Positions 33,915 through 45,254 are shown, counted from the stretch's first letter. The stretch: DNA of 64,000 bases from Trichosphaerium sp. ATCC 40318 (GCA_038496445.1 JALMLS010000489.1:62001-126000), one strand, 5' to 3'. Notes: generated from the letters alone by a model not told the origin. Program-made: numbers and translations.

Positions 33915-35804
33915 ATGAATAGCTGTACAATATTAATTGTACTATGTACACGTACGTTTTATACCATATTGCTTCTAGATTTTCCTGTTGTGTACCGGAG
34001 AAATAATATTTGTATTTATAGTTTTTGTAATGGCATTTGCTGGGCTAATGCCTCCTCCTCCTCCGCGTGGACCACCTACACCTGAGATTTGTGAGACATG
34101 CATGAACTGCAATATCGGGACCTGCTATAATACCGGAATGGCTTGCCATGAAAAGGTAATGAACTACGAGTGTTGGAGGATAGGAAAAGACCATGTAGAT
34201 AGAAACAGTGCGTGTTGTTTTCTTTATGTTTATATTTTTTTTGTTGTTTTTTGCCCACATCAACACTCTTCATGTTCCTCAACTTCATGTTCCTCAAGTT
34301 TTTGAAGTAATTTATTTGTTGTTGCTTACACATGTATGCTAGTCGATTTGGCTGATTTTTCAGAGCCTTGTCTTTTTCTAGAACCCGGTGTTCAATTTTT
34401 CGGCCGCATTACTGGAACGAAGTACGATGACTGTCTCATCCTTGGGTATGGAGCTGAGCTTCATTCGCAAGTAGATCTAAAACAAGGAAATGACTTTGTC
34501 GGTATGTTTCCTGGTAGTTTGCACACAGGAGACATGGTAATGGGTAAGTACTGCTTTTGTTTTGCTTTTTTTTTTCGAACACAGGATAACCTTTTAATAC
34601 AGGAAGTGGTGATGATTGTCACATTGGTGTTGGGCATCGCACACCTGATACAAATGCAGGATCTGGAAATGATGTTATTTTTTCTTTTATGCGTAAAACA
34701 GAGTAAGTATTTTTGTTGTTCGTCATAAACCAAGTTGTGTTAATATTTAACCTCTTTTTTAGTAGTGAAGAATTCCGTATGGGAAGTGGCGATGATTGTT
34801 TACTATTTAATGTTCCTCCCGAACAATCTGCAGCCCCAAGTAAGAAGAAGAGAGATGGAAGTATGACATTAAGTGACTTGGGCACTAGTACGTTATTTGG
34901 TTTTTTTTTTGTTTGTGCTTTTCATAGAGCAGTTTAACAACGCGTTTTCTTTATTCTTCACGTACTCAGACACCTTTTGCAGTTAATCAAGACGATTCCC
35001 CAGCGGACAATTATTTCAGGATGCTGGTTCAAGAAGGACAAGATATGCAGTCAGGCAGTAAACGAGCACAGGAACTTGCAATTAAATATAATTTAACAAA
35101 ACATGCTGAGAAACGTTCCACTGAGGGCGTCGTCGAAAAGGGCGGCAAGGACAAGCTCCCTACTTCTCCTATTGGTGACGTTTTTCTTAATGCCGGAAAT
35201 GATTGTGTATTATATTCGCGAATGGGCGTTGGAGGACAAACAAGAGGTATGTTCGCACATTCTTAATATTGTCTTATTTTGAATTTACACAAGCAAAAAA
35301 AAAACACTTCCCTTTTGTTAATCTTTTCTTACGAAAATGTTTACTCCAAATTTAAATAGAGTCTGTTTACTCAATCATGTGACACTTGATTTAAAAAAAT
35401 GTTTAGCGGCAGCTGGAGATGATTGTGTTATGGGATTTAGATTTGGTTTGGGTGATGACATCATTGCTGGGTCAGGTGATGATGTTGTAGATATTATGTT
35501 CTGGAATAGTATTGACAACGATAATATACGTTTCCTTGGTGGCTTAGGAGATGATTCTGTTTCTGTTCGTCTAGGTGACGAACCATCACCTAGTCGTCGC
35601 CACGAGATTAACGGAGGAAGTGGTACAGATTTTTGCTGTAGCAGATTTTTCCCACCACCAAAGCCAACTGGAACACCAGACCCAACACAGCCAACCCGAA
35701 AACGTAAGAGACAAGAAGGATATGGTGGTCCTCCAATGGCTGTTGATATCATAAGAGCATGTGAAGAGCAGTGTACTATGCCTTTGCCTACATCTGGTCC
35801 TTGA
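33915..35804 (+). CDS. Secreted RTX-like Gly-Asp repeat protein, array gene 3
   Basis: ATG at 33915 and TGA at 35802-35804 enclose the same exon chain as its two neighbours. The head differs by a Pro-rich insertion (MPPPPPRGPPTPEICETC). Repeats include QGNDFVG, GSGDDCHIG, GSGNDVIF, GSGDDCLLF, NAGNDCVLY, AAGDDCVMG and GLGDDIIAGSGDDVVDIM. An extra charged insert (VVEKGGKDKL) precedes the fifth repeat. The TSTPDP tract is reduced to one degenerate unit (TGTPDP), showing that the tract is dispensable. The leader and signal-peptide intron are conserved. A 14-bp palindrome, GCGTATATATACGC, lies in its 5' flank near 33,404. Confidence 0.75.
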
Positions 35805-36462
35805 TTCTATTGTTTTTTGGTTTTCTCTTACTGAAACAAAAAAAACCCAGCAAACTAACAGATAAACAAAATATGCAAATAAACGTTAATTTTACATTAC
35901 ATCTTAATTCAAATACTCATTTCAATCTTGTTTTTTTTTCTTACTTACTGCACATGGTATCTCTGATTTTAATTAATAATAAAACGTACCAGCATTTAGA
36001 TACGGAGCAAGGTGAACATTAAAAAAATGATAAATGATATAATACCACTCCGTAATTTTCGTGGCAGCGGCCAAAATCTCATATAAAATCCTATGATAAT
36101 TGGTTATCTGCCACGAAATTCACGGCCCTCCCTACTAAACACACTGCAACATACTTAAAACGCTGAGTTATGCTTATTTACTACGTTGCACAAATTTAAT
36201 CATCGTGTATGTAGGCTTTTTTTATCAACAAAGGAATCAACAGAGAAGAAGCACAAGACACCCAAAAAAGCAACCAATTGTTAACATTATTTTCATCTAC
36301 TACTACTAGTAATTCCATGGTAAACGCGGTGTAGTTGTTTGTGATGATTTATAAGAACTCAATGGCCGATACAAACTTATAGTGGTCACATTACCTCGGA
36401 TGTTAAGAATTGCTCTTTAACAGTAGTAGAAGTTAGTCGATTTTTCAGCGAATATTTCTTCT
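35805..36462. other. Intergenic region after the RTX-like array
   Basis: This is the 3' UTR of array gene 3 with AATAAA near 35,877, then AT-rich DNA without a supported gene. It contains the hairpin described at 36,050-36,125. The 3' flank shared by units 1 and 2 is absent here. Confidence 0.5.
36050..36125. repeat. 76-bp near-perfect hairpin
   Basis: CCGTAATTTTCGTGGCAG at the left is the near-exact complement of CTGCCACGAAATTCACGG at the right, 18 bp with two mismatches and a 42-nt AT-rich loop. No tRNA or snRNA features are seen. It could be a tiny MITE or an RNA hairpin. Confidence 0.6.
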
Positions 36463-37946
36463 TTATTTTTGGGGTGGGAACGGATCGAATTGAGGCTGTA
36501 TTTGAATTTCTTTAGGACAAGCTCTATCAGGAAACTAAACAACAAAATCAGAATGAAGTTCAACCCAGTTACATGAAAAAATTTTGACTTAAATAACAAG
36601 GTTACCTTGAACAACATGAGAACTGTGTCTGCAATATCCTCCGGTTTTAACATTTTAGACCTATCTCCAGTATCCAGTGGATCTACCATTGATGTATTTG
36701 TCCATCCAGGACATACACGACATACTTTAATACCATGAGGGCGAAGAGTCTGCCAAAGGCACTCTACAAAAAAATTACACAAAACACCAAACAAAAAAAA
36801 AGTAATCAGGCTTCTCTACTCCCATGAGCAAACAATTTCGCCACACGCAAGTTATTCAACATTTCAAAAAATTAGCAATGACAGAGTTGAATTATACCTG
36901 CAAATGAATCTATTCCATGTTTACTTGCGCAGTCTAAATGATAAGTTATTTCAAGGTTTTTTCAGAAAAAAAAAGAAGAGTTTGATTGATTGAAAACCGT
37001 ACAAGGAGCAAGCCATCCAAAATCTGATTTCGCTGATATTGACGTAATAAAAATAATAAATTTGACACCAAGAGTCATTTGAATAATAGGTGCAGCAAGT
37101 TTAGATAAATGCATTGGACCTAAACAAAGCAATCAAAAAAAAAAAAAAGAGACTAAAAAAATAAAAAGTAGTTATTGTCAAACACAAGTAAGTTTTGAGT
37201 AGTATGCGCTTAACCAGATATAGAATATATCTGCTACTTTATAATGACAAGTTCACAGAAGCAAACATGATGGAGAGGGCAAAATATGTACAGATGAAGA
37301 TTAAATGTTTCATAAAAATGACGTCTGTGGTCATACATACCTACTAGGTTTACATTTACTGTTTCAACCCATGCTGAAAAGGGTTGTTGCACAACAGCAG
37401 CCCTACCAGCTTGATAACAGTTAGCACCAAAGAAATTAAGAACGCTCATTTAAGCGTTTGTAAGCCGTTTTCTGGTTTTATGGCCTCTTCCACGCTGTTG
37501 TATAACGTACCGTTGTTAACTAGGATATTTAGAGTTCCATAGGAGGTCAAACAAGTCTGAATACAGTTTTCAACGTCTGCCTCTTTTTGTATGTCTGTGA
37601 TACAGTATTTAGCTTCCACATTATGTTTTTCACACTCAATGCATGTTTCTTTGAGTCCCTTGGAAGCATTTAGTGCCAATACAACTATCGATCCGGTACT
37701 TGTTCGCCACGTGCTGCAACAAGTATTTTACAGCCCTCTCTAGCAAGTGCGATGGCAATTGCGCGTCCAATACCTTTAATACGTTAAATTGTGTATTTAT
37801 GATGATGTAAAACGTGTAAATACCTCCACTACCGCCTGTAATTAGCGCGACGTTTCCTTCAAGCGAGCGTTTCGTTTTCGAAGGCTAAAAATACGGTTAC
37901 AAACTGCTAACGATCTCAAACGAAGAAATATGGTTACCTCAGACAT
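36463..37946 (-). CDS. Short-chain dehydrogenase/reductase (SDR)
   Basis: Start ATG at 37946 (MSE before intron 1), stop TAA at 36463-36465, with about nine exons. The Rossmann motif VALITGGSGGIGRAIA follows the SDR TGxxxGxG rule. Later come the DI of the cofactor region, LVNNAG, VNVNLVG, the catalytic Ser in FITSIS, and YCASKHG giving the Tyr-x-x-x-Lys pair. Then come RPHGIKVCRVCPGW and NTSMVD. AAG acceptors must be used twice (before GGACTCAAAG and CTGGTAGGGC) for the frame to stay open. SDRs reduce carbonyls or oxidise alcohols with NAD(P)H. Lipid or ketone substrates are common, but the substrate here is unknown. Divergent from the DCC gene 59 bp away. Confidence 0.85.
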
Positions 37947-38005
37947 ATTTAGTGAACTGAACAGCAAGAAATGGAAATAGTAACTTAATCAAACAGTCTA
38001 CAACG

Positions 38006-38908
38006 ATGTTAGCTCAAAAGGCTCTCTATCGCTCTACACAACGTATTAGTGCGCGCTCGTATGGCGCTGTCTCAACTGTCAAGAAAAAATTAACAGGAGA
38101 CGATGGTATGCTGTTTTGTTGTTATGAATGCTTACAATGAGTAGTGAGAAGGCTTCACAAGCGATTTAGAATGGCTGTACTTCCGGTTGTAATATTTGAT
38201 GGTAAACGGCTAAACTACGCTTCTTTATCAATAACACAGTCAAGGGAAGTGTGAATTATGCGATTTTAGCGTCCAATACATTATTAAACGGTAAACTCAC
38301 TCCATTTTTCAACAAACCTTATTTAACGTTAGAGATCCGCTTGCAAAATTTACTTTCGTTCAATGGCAGTCTGATTTAGGCCAAGAACTTGTTAAAAAAC
38401 TTGGCATTGTTGAAGACGATAAAGCCCACATTGTTGGTGACTCTGTTGTTCTTATAGATGACTCTGGTGAGTATTTTGAGAAGAGTGATGCTGCAATAAA
38501 GTACGTCTTTGATGTTAACATCACGTGGTCTATCCACTAAGCGTTTTATTTTTAGAATAGGACAAAAGTTAGAATCACCTGTACCGGATATTGCTTATGT
38601 TCTGAGTTTTTTTCCCAAGTTCCTACGTGACTTGGTGTATATACATATTGCTAGTAACAGATATAGGTATGTATTTTAGTGATTTTTTCAATGTTGTGAC
38701 ATTTTGTGATAAGATACTTCGGTGTAAAAGAAGAATGCATGATTCCAACAAATGATGTAAAAAAACGATTTTTAGGAAAACCACCAAAAATCAAATCTTC
38801 ACGGAATCAAGGAGGCCTTGGTACATGTTTCAAATGCATACATGAATTGTGTTAATAGTTTTTTTAGATGGAGAAGCTAAAAAGTTTCAGTCAGAGTCAG
38901 TTCAATAG
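38006..38908 (+). CDS. DCC family thiol-disulfide oxidoreductase (DUF393), possibly organelle-targeted
   Basis: ATG at 38006 starts a basic, Ser/Arg-rich leader (MLAQKALYRSTQRISARSYG) typical of a mitochondrial presequence. Splicing then gives FDGKCELCDFSVQYIIKRD, the DxxCxxC signature of the DCC family, followed by FVQWQSDLGQELVKKLG, SVVLIDDSGEYFEKSDAAIK, FPKFLRDLVYIHIASNRYRYFG and a C-terminal MIPT...RFLG. The usual family length is about 130 residues plus a leader here. An AAG acceptor after GTC is needed to keep the CxxC. The last exon adds a short, variable tail ending at 38908. DCC proteins are thioredoxin-fold redox proteins of mostly unknown targets. Confidence 0.8.
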
Positions 38909-39205
38909 CTGTTTTCAAAGTGTAAAAAAGGAGTGAAAAAAAAAAAGTTGACAGGAAGATAATAAACGTGCCAATTGACCAACTACTCTGTATTCTTTAT
39001 TGCGCTCATATCTTACTGAAGCGGATGTATAATAGAGTCTTAGTTGAACTAAATGGCGCATTGACATTAGTCAATACGTTGAGAAAAGCGTTTGGCACTC
39101 AAAATCTTCTCAAAATGTTTTGTGTAACCCAATTTTATTGTACCGCGCGGCATTATTGAACGATAAATACACCAAGAGTTTCTAGGAGTGGAATAGTCAA
39201 TCGTA

Positions 39206-41900
39206 ATGTCATTGAATGCGTCTTTACAGGCAGAGAAGCGAGAACGAGGTTCGTAGCGCGCCAGTAGTGTAATACGTGTAATTATGTACAGAAAAACTCG
39301 AACAATGGGTAAAAGACACTATTGTACCTCAAATGAAACGTATGAGCGCGCGTATTACTTCATTGGAACAACAATTGACTGCAGAACAATCTAAACGGGC
39401 GAAACTCATGACATGGATAAAAACTAATATAGGGTGCGCCAACACCAAGCGATTCTATTATAATGACGTATAAACTAAATGACACTGTAGACCCAATCTG
39501 GAACACATTGACGTAAAAATCAAAGCCCATGCGCTTCAAGCAAGCGCTTCGCAGCGTTCTTCGTCCTCAGTAATCGATATCAACGACGACGAACTTGACA
39601 TGCTCCTGAGTCCATCAGCTAAACAAGCAACACCTGAGAGTGCTCCAAATCAGCAACGTAAACAACCAGCAAAGCAACCAAGACAACAAAAACAAACAAA
39701 ACCTCAATCACAGCCAAGGAACTCAAAACAACCCAAAGGAGGCGTAGCTGTTATGCCTATTGCTACTAGGCCGAAAGTAGTTGTTGATAAGAAGCCTGTA
39801 GAGAAGAAGAAGACTGTAGAGAAGCCGCCAAGAAAGTCAAAGAAGCGTTCTAAGCGTAGTAAACGATCTAAACGTGCGTTTGAAGCACGTGATGATGTTG
39901 TTTTACTTTTTTACTTTTAATATTATTGCTGTAAAGTCACTAACAAAGTTGTAAGGATCCAACACTATTAATTATGATAACCCTGATGAATTGATTCTTG
40001 GTTCGGATGAAGATGTATGTGATGATTATTGTTGGAAGCAAGTTATCTTTGCTGACATTGTCACTTTAGTGGTCATCTGATGAAGAGGGAAGTAAAAAAT
40101 GGACTGAAGAAGTACCAAGTGATCAATTACAAAGAGCACTGTGCGTTTCTTTTGTATAGAATCTCAAGATACTTATTTAGTGTGATTAGTGTTACTAAAA
40201 GGTCATTTCCAAACGTTGCACCTCTTAGAGACCTTGAAATTGAGTGCTTCGGTACAAAAGATATCACAACAATGGGTTTACCAGGTAATGTAGATAATTT
40301 TTTTTGTTTAGTTGTTGTTGGATTAACATTACTACAGCACATGATGCATCGCTTAAAAGTTCTATTGGACGTGCTAATTATTTTCTACAAATGAAGCGTC
40401 AAGGAAGTGAGGTGTATGGTAGTCCAGGTGTCTTTAATAAGGTAACATCATTGCTGTGCTTTTTTTTCTATTTTTTATTTTTGTTCTTTTGTTCTTCCTG
40501 TGTTTCGTATTAGTGTAAAAGCGGTTGCTTATGATTTTTTTATTAAAAGGCTAAACAATTTATGGCTAAAGGAGGTCACGTTATATTTGTACCTTTACTA
40601 GAAGTAGACTTGAATAAGGACAATTTTATTTTTTCTATAAAACCAAATGACTTGATAAGTCCTGTTTGTCCAGATGGTTTATATAGATCTCAAGTCCTTC
40701 ACCTAGTTCTAATGTGCGTATATATATAATAATCAAGCACATATATTATTTCACAGCTAATTAAAACAATACAGAGCTATCAAACGTGCTATTGGAACAA
40801 AAGACGTAAGTCAAGTTTAGTCATCTGATAACGTTACAAAAATTAACTTTTTCTTAGGGTGTTCGTCTTCCTCATGGATCTAGAGCTGGGTAAATAAATC
40901 CTCATTATACCCTATGCTAATCCATTTTTATTAGATATGATCCATTCGTACTGACAGATAATATGGCAGAGAAGATGGAGCGTTATATTCATGCAAGCAC
41001 AGAGACTGTAACTTCTCAAACTTTCCAAGGATTTTTTGCACAAACATTTGGTCTCTCAATTTCACACAGGTAACTCTATTGGTCTTTTTGCGCCGCTTGA
41101 ACGGCCATATGCGTTATTTTTAATGTAAGGGGCTATGGTGTAGTGGTTAGCATTACGGTTTCCAAGTCCGTAGACCCGCGTTCGATTCGCGGTAGCCCCT
41201 GAAACTCTTTTTGGATTTTTTTTTTTGGATTTAATGTTGTGACCTTTATTGTAACACTGTGTTTCCAAACTCAATGGTTTTTTTAGACAAGGTCAAGATC
41301 AAGTACGTCCAGGGAAGGAGGTTTTGAGGAATCTACTTTTTTGTATGTCAGAGAGGTGTAATTTTAAAGTTTTTTTTTTGTTTTAGGTTCCTCCCGGTAC
41401 AAATCTGACATTTGATAAACGTCTATCTCAAACTGCACAAGTAAGTTATAATACAATATTATATAGTCTTGTTAACATTGTTTTCTTCTAGATGGACCTC
41501 AAGAAAAGGCGTGAATACATGAGAGAGTACTTTAACCTATACTACTGGCAACATAAAAAAACATCTAAAAAAAGTACTTCAAACAACCAACAACTTCCAC
41601 CCACACTTTCTACAACTAACAACTTGTTTTTAAAAATAGGAAGAATTATATACATTGCCTTTGGAAGTAGTCTTAATGTCGTACTTGATAGATTAATGGA
41701 AGTTAACGGACCCGAAGTTTTAAAAAGCACATACGTTTTAGCTTTACCTTACGGTATGTCATGAATATTACACCCTAAACAATTCTTCATGTCGCTAATC
41801 TCTTCCTCTAGGACTCAAATCTTATACTAACCCTTCAATTTCTGCACTCAAGACAGAGTATAAACGATATGCAAGGTTGTTTAAGCCAATTGTAGGATAA
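39206..41900 (+). CDS. Multidomain protein with coiled coil, basic disordered region and CxxGxxRS motif
   Basis: At least 13 exons join from ATG at 39206 to TAA at 41898-41900. The N-terminus is coiled-coil-like (EKLEQWVKDTIVPQMKRM) and is followed by a Gln/Lys/Pro-rich segment with an SKKRSKRSKRSKR tract that could be a nuclear signal. The C-terminal half is globular. KRSFPNVAPLRDLEIECFG and KQFMAKGGHVIFVPLL lead to VCPDGLYRSQVLHLVLMAI, a C-x5-R-S loop as in tyrosine-phosphatase folds, then RLPHGSRAGYDPF. A Cys-Arg phosphatase function is only inferred, because the general-acid Asp is not assigned. A tRNA gene lies in the intron after LSISHR. No gene name is recognised. Confidence 0.6.
41129..41200 (+). 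tRNA. tRNA gene, anticodon CCA (Trp) by pairing
   Basis: The cloverleaf fits: acceptor GGGGCTA/TAGCCCC, D stem GTGT/GCAT, T stem CCGCG/CGCGG with loop TTCGATT. The A box is TGGTGTAGTGG-like and the B box GTTCGATTC. The anticodon loop TTCCAAG places CCA at 34-36, with stem ACGGT/TCCGT and one U-U mismatch at the loop base. Shifting the loop by one would give UCC (Gly) but destroys most stem pairs. A TTTTT run follows about five bases after the gene. It sits within an intron of the surrounding gene on the same strand. Confidence 0.85.
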
Positions 41901-42482
41901 TAAAAAAGGGACTATCCAAAAAGTCTTTATTCTTTTTTCTGCCTCTCGGGTGGGCCTTTTGGTCGTTATGTTAACAATGTTCAGTAAAACAAAAAAATGT
42001 CGTTAGAAATACCCACTCAGATCTTTGTAGAGTATCATTTTGACAACGTGCATCCAAAGAATGTTTGTTGCTTGTTGGGTATTCACTGAATAATAAGAGA
42101 ACTTAAAAACAACCCGAAGCTGTTTTATTTCATTTATTTCCAACATGCTTAGCGATCACATCATATATGCTCGTATGCACGTAGGTAAATCAGAACGAAA
42201 AATTGTTACCAAGATAAAAAAAGGAACAAAAGTGCATTTGCATTATTCTTCGACTCATTTATTTGTTCTGATGCAGCTACTAACAAAGTATGTATATCTT
42301 TTTCCTCTTCTAAATAAGGAGCCCGTTTTAGTGCCTACCATCTAGCTATAACTGGACTTGGTGAAAAGTTCTGTCACTTGTCTTGGTTGTGCTAAAAATC
42401 AGAACGCTTGCTTTTATCTCGAACTAGTTGCATCAGAGTCTTTTTTTGAATCGTGTTAAAGTTTTACTAGGTCCTATACAGC
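41901..42482. other. Region between the CxxGxxRS gene and the RING gene
   Basis: This contains the 3' flank of the upstream gene and an ATG frame at 42,145-42,345 (MLSDHIIYARMHVGK). A second open stretch follows a GTATGT...AAATAAG interval, with a plausible segment AYHLAITGLGEKFCHLSW. This may be a small separate gene or upstream exons of the RING gene, but no phase-consistent join was found. Confidence 0.35.
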
Positions 42483-42953
42483 ATGGGATCGAACGATTTC
42501 CGTGGATCAAGCTTTACACCAGCAGTGTTTGCACAGAAGTCTGTATACGTTTGGAAAAGAAAAACTGGACAGGAGGTTTCATTCTTGTTTCTTTCCAGAA
42601 AAGATGCCGTGAAATTTAGTGTATTTATGTGCAAGGCAACAACTGGTTCGTTTGGATTCACCACCTTCATGTATTGTCTTTGAACGTCTTATTATTTTTT
42701 AGAAGCAGACTGGATTAAGAGACTATCAGTAATAGAAAAAAAGTTTCAAAAAGAGAATAAAAAAGCAAAACGATGGAGAAAAATAGCAAAAAACGGTGTT
42801 CCAGAGTGTGTCGTGTGCTTTGATTCTCCTTGTCAAATGGTGCTTGTTCCATGTGGACATATTTGTTTATGTTCTGAGTGTTCAAAGGATATAGACAAAT
42901 GTCCAATGTGTAGAACTCGAATTGCAGTAAAACAAAAATTTTACTTTGTGTGA
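42483..42953 (+). CDS. Small RING-finger protein (C3HC4), probable E3 ubiquitin ligase
   Basis: Two exons: ATG 42483 to about 42,645, and about 42,702 to TGA at 42951-42953. The first half (YVWKRKTGQEVSFLFLSRKD) looks like a small beta domain. A Lys-rich helix follows, then the C-terminal RING CVVCFDSPCQMVLVPCGHICLCSECSxxxxxCPMCRTRI, with all eight zinc ligands in C3HC4 order. The end VKQKFYFV is hydrophobic, as in IAP-, MUL1- and CGRF1-type RINGs, where this tail helps dimerisation. The partner ubiquitin substrate is unknown. Upstream coding exons cannot be excluded. Confidence 0.8.
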
Positions 42954-43154
42954 CTATAACAAAGCTTTTTCGGTATCTCATCTCGTTTTTTCGACAAATG
43001 TGCGTTCTAAATCCTTGTCTATAGTGTACTAATAATAAAAAACTGTAAATAAACGTCACAACGTAGATACAAGGGTGGGTTTATTTTGTTTGGTTTTTTT
43101 TTTCAATAAATAGATTTTTGGTTATAAATAGTTTTTTCTTGTTCTTTTTTTGTT

Positions 43155-44623
43155 TCAGACGCAAGTAAGCACAAGTCCTCCTGATGTTTCAACATTAATA
43201 AATCGCATACTTCCTGTGACTATTGAACCCAAGCTATCACGAAGAAAGTACTTTGAATAGTCAAAAAGTCCGAAAGAGTCACGCCTTGAGATATGTTGAA
43301 GAATGCTCTCGACGCATGCAGTTTCAGAAACATTAAATCGCTCACACTTGCCTTGGCAGTGAACAACTATTGTTTTTGACATAGAAGGAGCGCTCTTGAT
43401 TATAGATTGTATAGAAGGTAATCGGACATCTCTCTTTGATTTCTTGATTTGTTGTAGGCAAGCTGAAGTGTTTTCCACGTGGTTAAATTTTCGCTTCTTC
43501 GGAATGTGCGGCATTGTTTTCTTGAGTTCTACCAAAGCATTTGCTGCTTCTGTAGATCGACGTCCACAAAGCATAGGTCTATGTGCGAATATTCCACCAC
43601 TTTTTTTACTTCTTCTCTGTAAAGGTACTACCGTAATGCGAGATGACTTGATAGGTTTTAAGCGTAGGTTACACCCTTTGAATTGAGTTCCTATTTGTCC
43701 CTGACCAGCGCCTGTGTTTCTTTTAGGTATAAGGCTGACAACGCCTTGTGTGAAATGTTCAGCTAGTTCTTTCGCTATCGTTTTAGGCAAATGAAGGACT
43801 ACGCCAGGACAGCTTGTTTCCAAGTCGATATTTTTCGATAGTAGTGAACTTGTATTTACCACGTGTTGTAATTGTGACGCTTGTATAGATACTTCATTAT
43901 TAGCTTTGTTTAGGGTTTTTTCAAGCTCTTTTCGCTGTATTTGTCTTCTTTCGGTTCTATTCTTAGGTTTTCTCGATTTAATCTAAACGATAAGCATAAG
44001 TACAAAATACTAAAGCGTAAACAAGAACAAAAAAAAAAAAAGAAAAAAAGAACAAGATTTGATCAAAAAGTTGTTTGTAAAAAGTGAATTCTTTCACCGT
44101 GTAGCAGCGCAGTATTTTTTTTTCTGGATCGAAAAAAAGGGAAGGTAGTATAATTTAGCGTAATTAACCATTTCACCGCATTAGGCTAAACGTTGTTGTT
44201 GTCATTTGACGCAAACAGGTTTTTTTCTCTACTTTTTTATAAAAAAAAGGCGCACCTTTAAACTGTAGTGTACACTGCTTGTAGTGTTACGGTCTGTACA
44301 TGCCTGATCATAGAAAGCATCCAGTTTACTCGTTTTTTGGTTGTTTGGTACTGTATAGTGTTTGTAGTAAGCTGGTCCCTAGAGATCGCGTTATTAAAGC
44401 GGAACAATAATCTTTTTTTTTTTTTGTAGTTTTGACTTGATATGAAAAGATATCATGTGTTTTAAAGGACCGTATTGATTACCTTTACAAAATACTGTTG
44501 TGGTGGTGACGGACCCCACATTATCTTTGATGTATTATTCTTCATTGTACAGTATGAGCTATTAATAAATCTCTGTGCGTTTGTATCGCAGTTGTTTTGG
44601 AGTTGTTGCGCCACTTGTGTCAT
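43155..44623 (-). CDS. Basic-region/coiled-coil protein with C-terminal beta-grasp-like domain
   Basis: Four minus-strand exons: ATG 44623 (MTQVAQQLQNNCDTN), then a segment with GPSPPQQYFVK, then GPAYYKHYTVPNNQ through VHYSLK, and a long last exon beginning KSRKPKNRTERRQIQRK. This last stretch resembles a bZIP basic region plus a short heptad region (LEKTLNKANNEV). The C-terminus (SKTIVVHCQGKCERFNV, ILQHISRR, YFLRDSLGSIV, FINVETSGGLVL) has the order of a ubiquitin-like or Ras-binding-like beta-grasp fold. The join across about 250 nt before KSRKPK is phase-consistent but long, so two genes are possible. Function unknown; a DNA-binding role is inferred. Confidence 0.5.
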
Positions 44624-44711
44624 TGTAGTTTGTTTTAATCTAGAACAACAATCACGTGATAAGAACACAATCATAAAATGACAAAAGGCTCTAGATTGAT
44701 ACCAAACAACT
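44624..44711. promoter_or_regulatory. Divergent promoter interval with ATCACGTGAT
   Basis: An 88-bp gap between the minus-strand bZIP-like gene and the small plus-strand gene holds AATCACGTGATAAG near 44,650. The interval is too short for two independent promoters, so shared control is likely. Confidence 0.4.
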
Positions 44712-45033
44712 ATGTATAGCGTAGTAAAGCGTTCTATGCTTAAAGAAAAAGATGGATTTTTTCGAGATGATATCACCACGCAGTACTATCAAACTCCAAG
44801 TTTTTTTCGGTACCTCCGATTGAGATTATTGACAATTAATTGTGTAAAGAACGTCTGATTTGTACTATTACGCTTTTGATTGTCTTCACTTATGGTAGTG
44901 ATGTGACAAGCCAACAACAAATTGCTTTCATTGAAGAAAACCTGGTGTTTGTGCACAATGAAGTGTACTTGACTTATATGTCCGCCTGGGGTACTTCCGA
45001 GTTTGTGTCGAACACAAAATATCTGACAACTGA
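44712..45033 (+). CDS. Small hypothetical protein
   Basis: ATG at 44712 opens MYSVVKRSMLKEKDGFFRDD, and two splices (a GTACCT donor after SFFR and a GTAGTG donor after FDCLHL) keep the frame to TGA at 45031-45033, about 70 residues in all. The aromatic-rich product matches nothing I recognise. An alternative is that the region is the 5' UTR of the next gene. The evidence is only frame continuity and the divergent position. Confidence 0.3.
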
Positions 45034-45254
45034 GAGACAGAGATGTGACATTTTGACTTTGATTATATTTTGTTTATCTACTCTACAAGCCTCAAGACGC
45101 TAAGAAGGAAATTCATAGTTGTAACGAGATATGGAATAAAAAATATAATTATAAGAAGTGTCAAGAACTGTCATAAAAGTGAACGAAGTCTGACTTATGA
45201 GATTTTGAATTTATTTACGGATTAAGACGGAATTTATAAATATCTACCGAAAAG

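Larger units (their letters stand above)
23380..35804 (+). repeat. Three-unit tandem segmental array of RTX-like genes
   Basis: Unit 1 is about 23.4-27.1 kb and unit 2 about 27.1-33.3 kb (including an inserted transposon). Unit 3 is about 33.3-35.8 kb and lacks the 3' flank. Units share the 5' flank, all exons and introns. Units 1 and 2 also share 3' flank down to an inverted-repeat element. The second intron of units 2 and 3 carries the same extra segment of about 80 bp (TTCATGTTCCTCAACTTC) missing from unit 1, so units 2 and 3 are closer there. Units 1 and 3 share the intron near 25,290/35,260. Confidence 0.85.

Noticed and set aside
37440-37700. Apparent frameshifts in the SDR gene
   Set aside because: Use of AAG acceptors restores NNAG and the catalytic region without any frame break.
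44475-44681. Plus-strand membrane-like open frame
   Set aside because: Antisense to an exon pair of the bZIP-like gene, which has an ATG and good splice sites.
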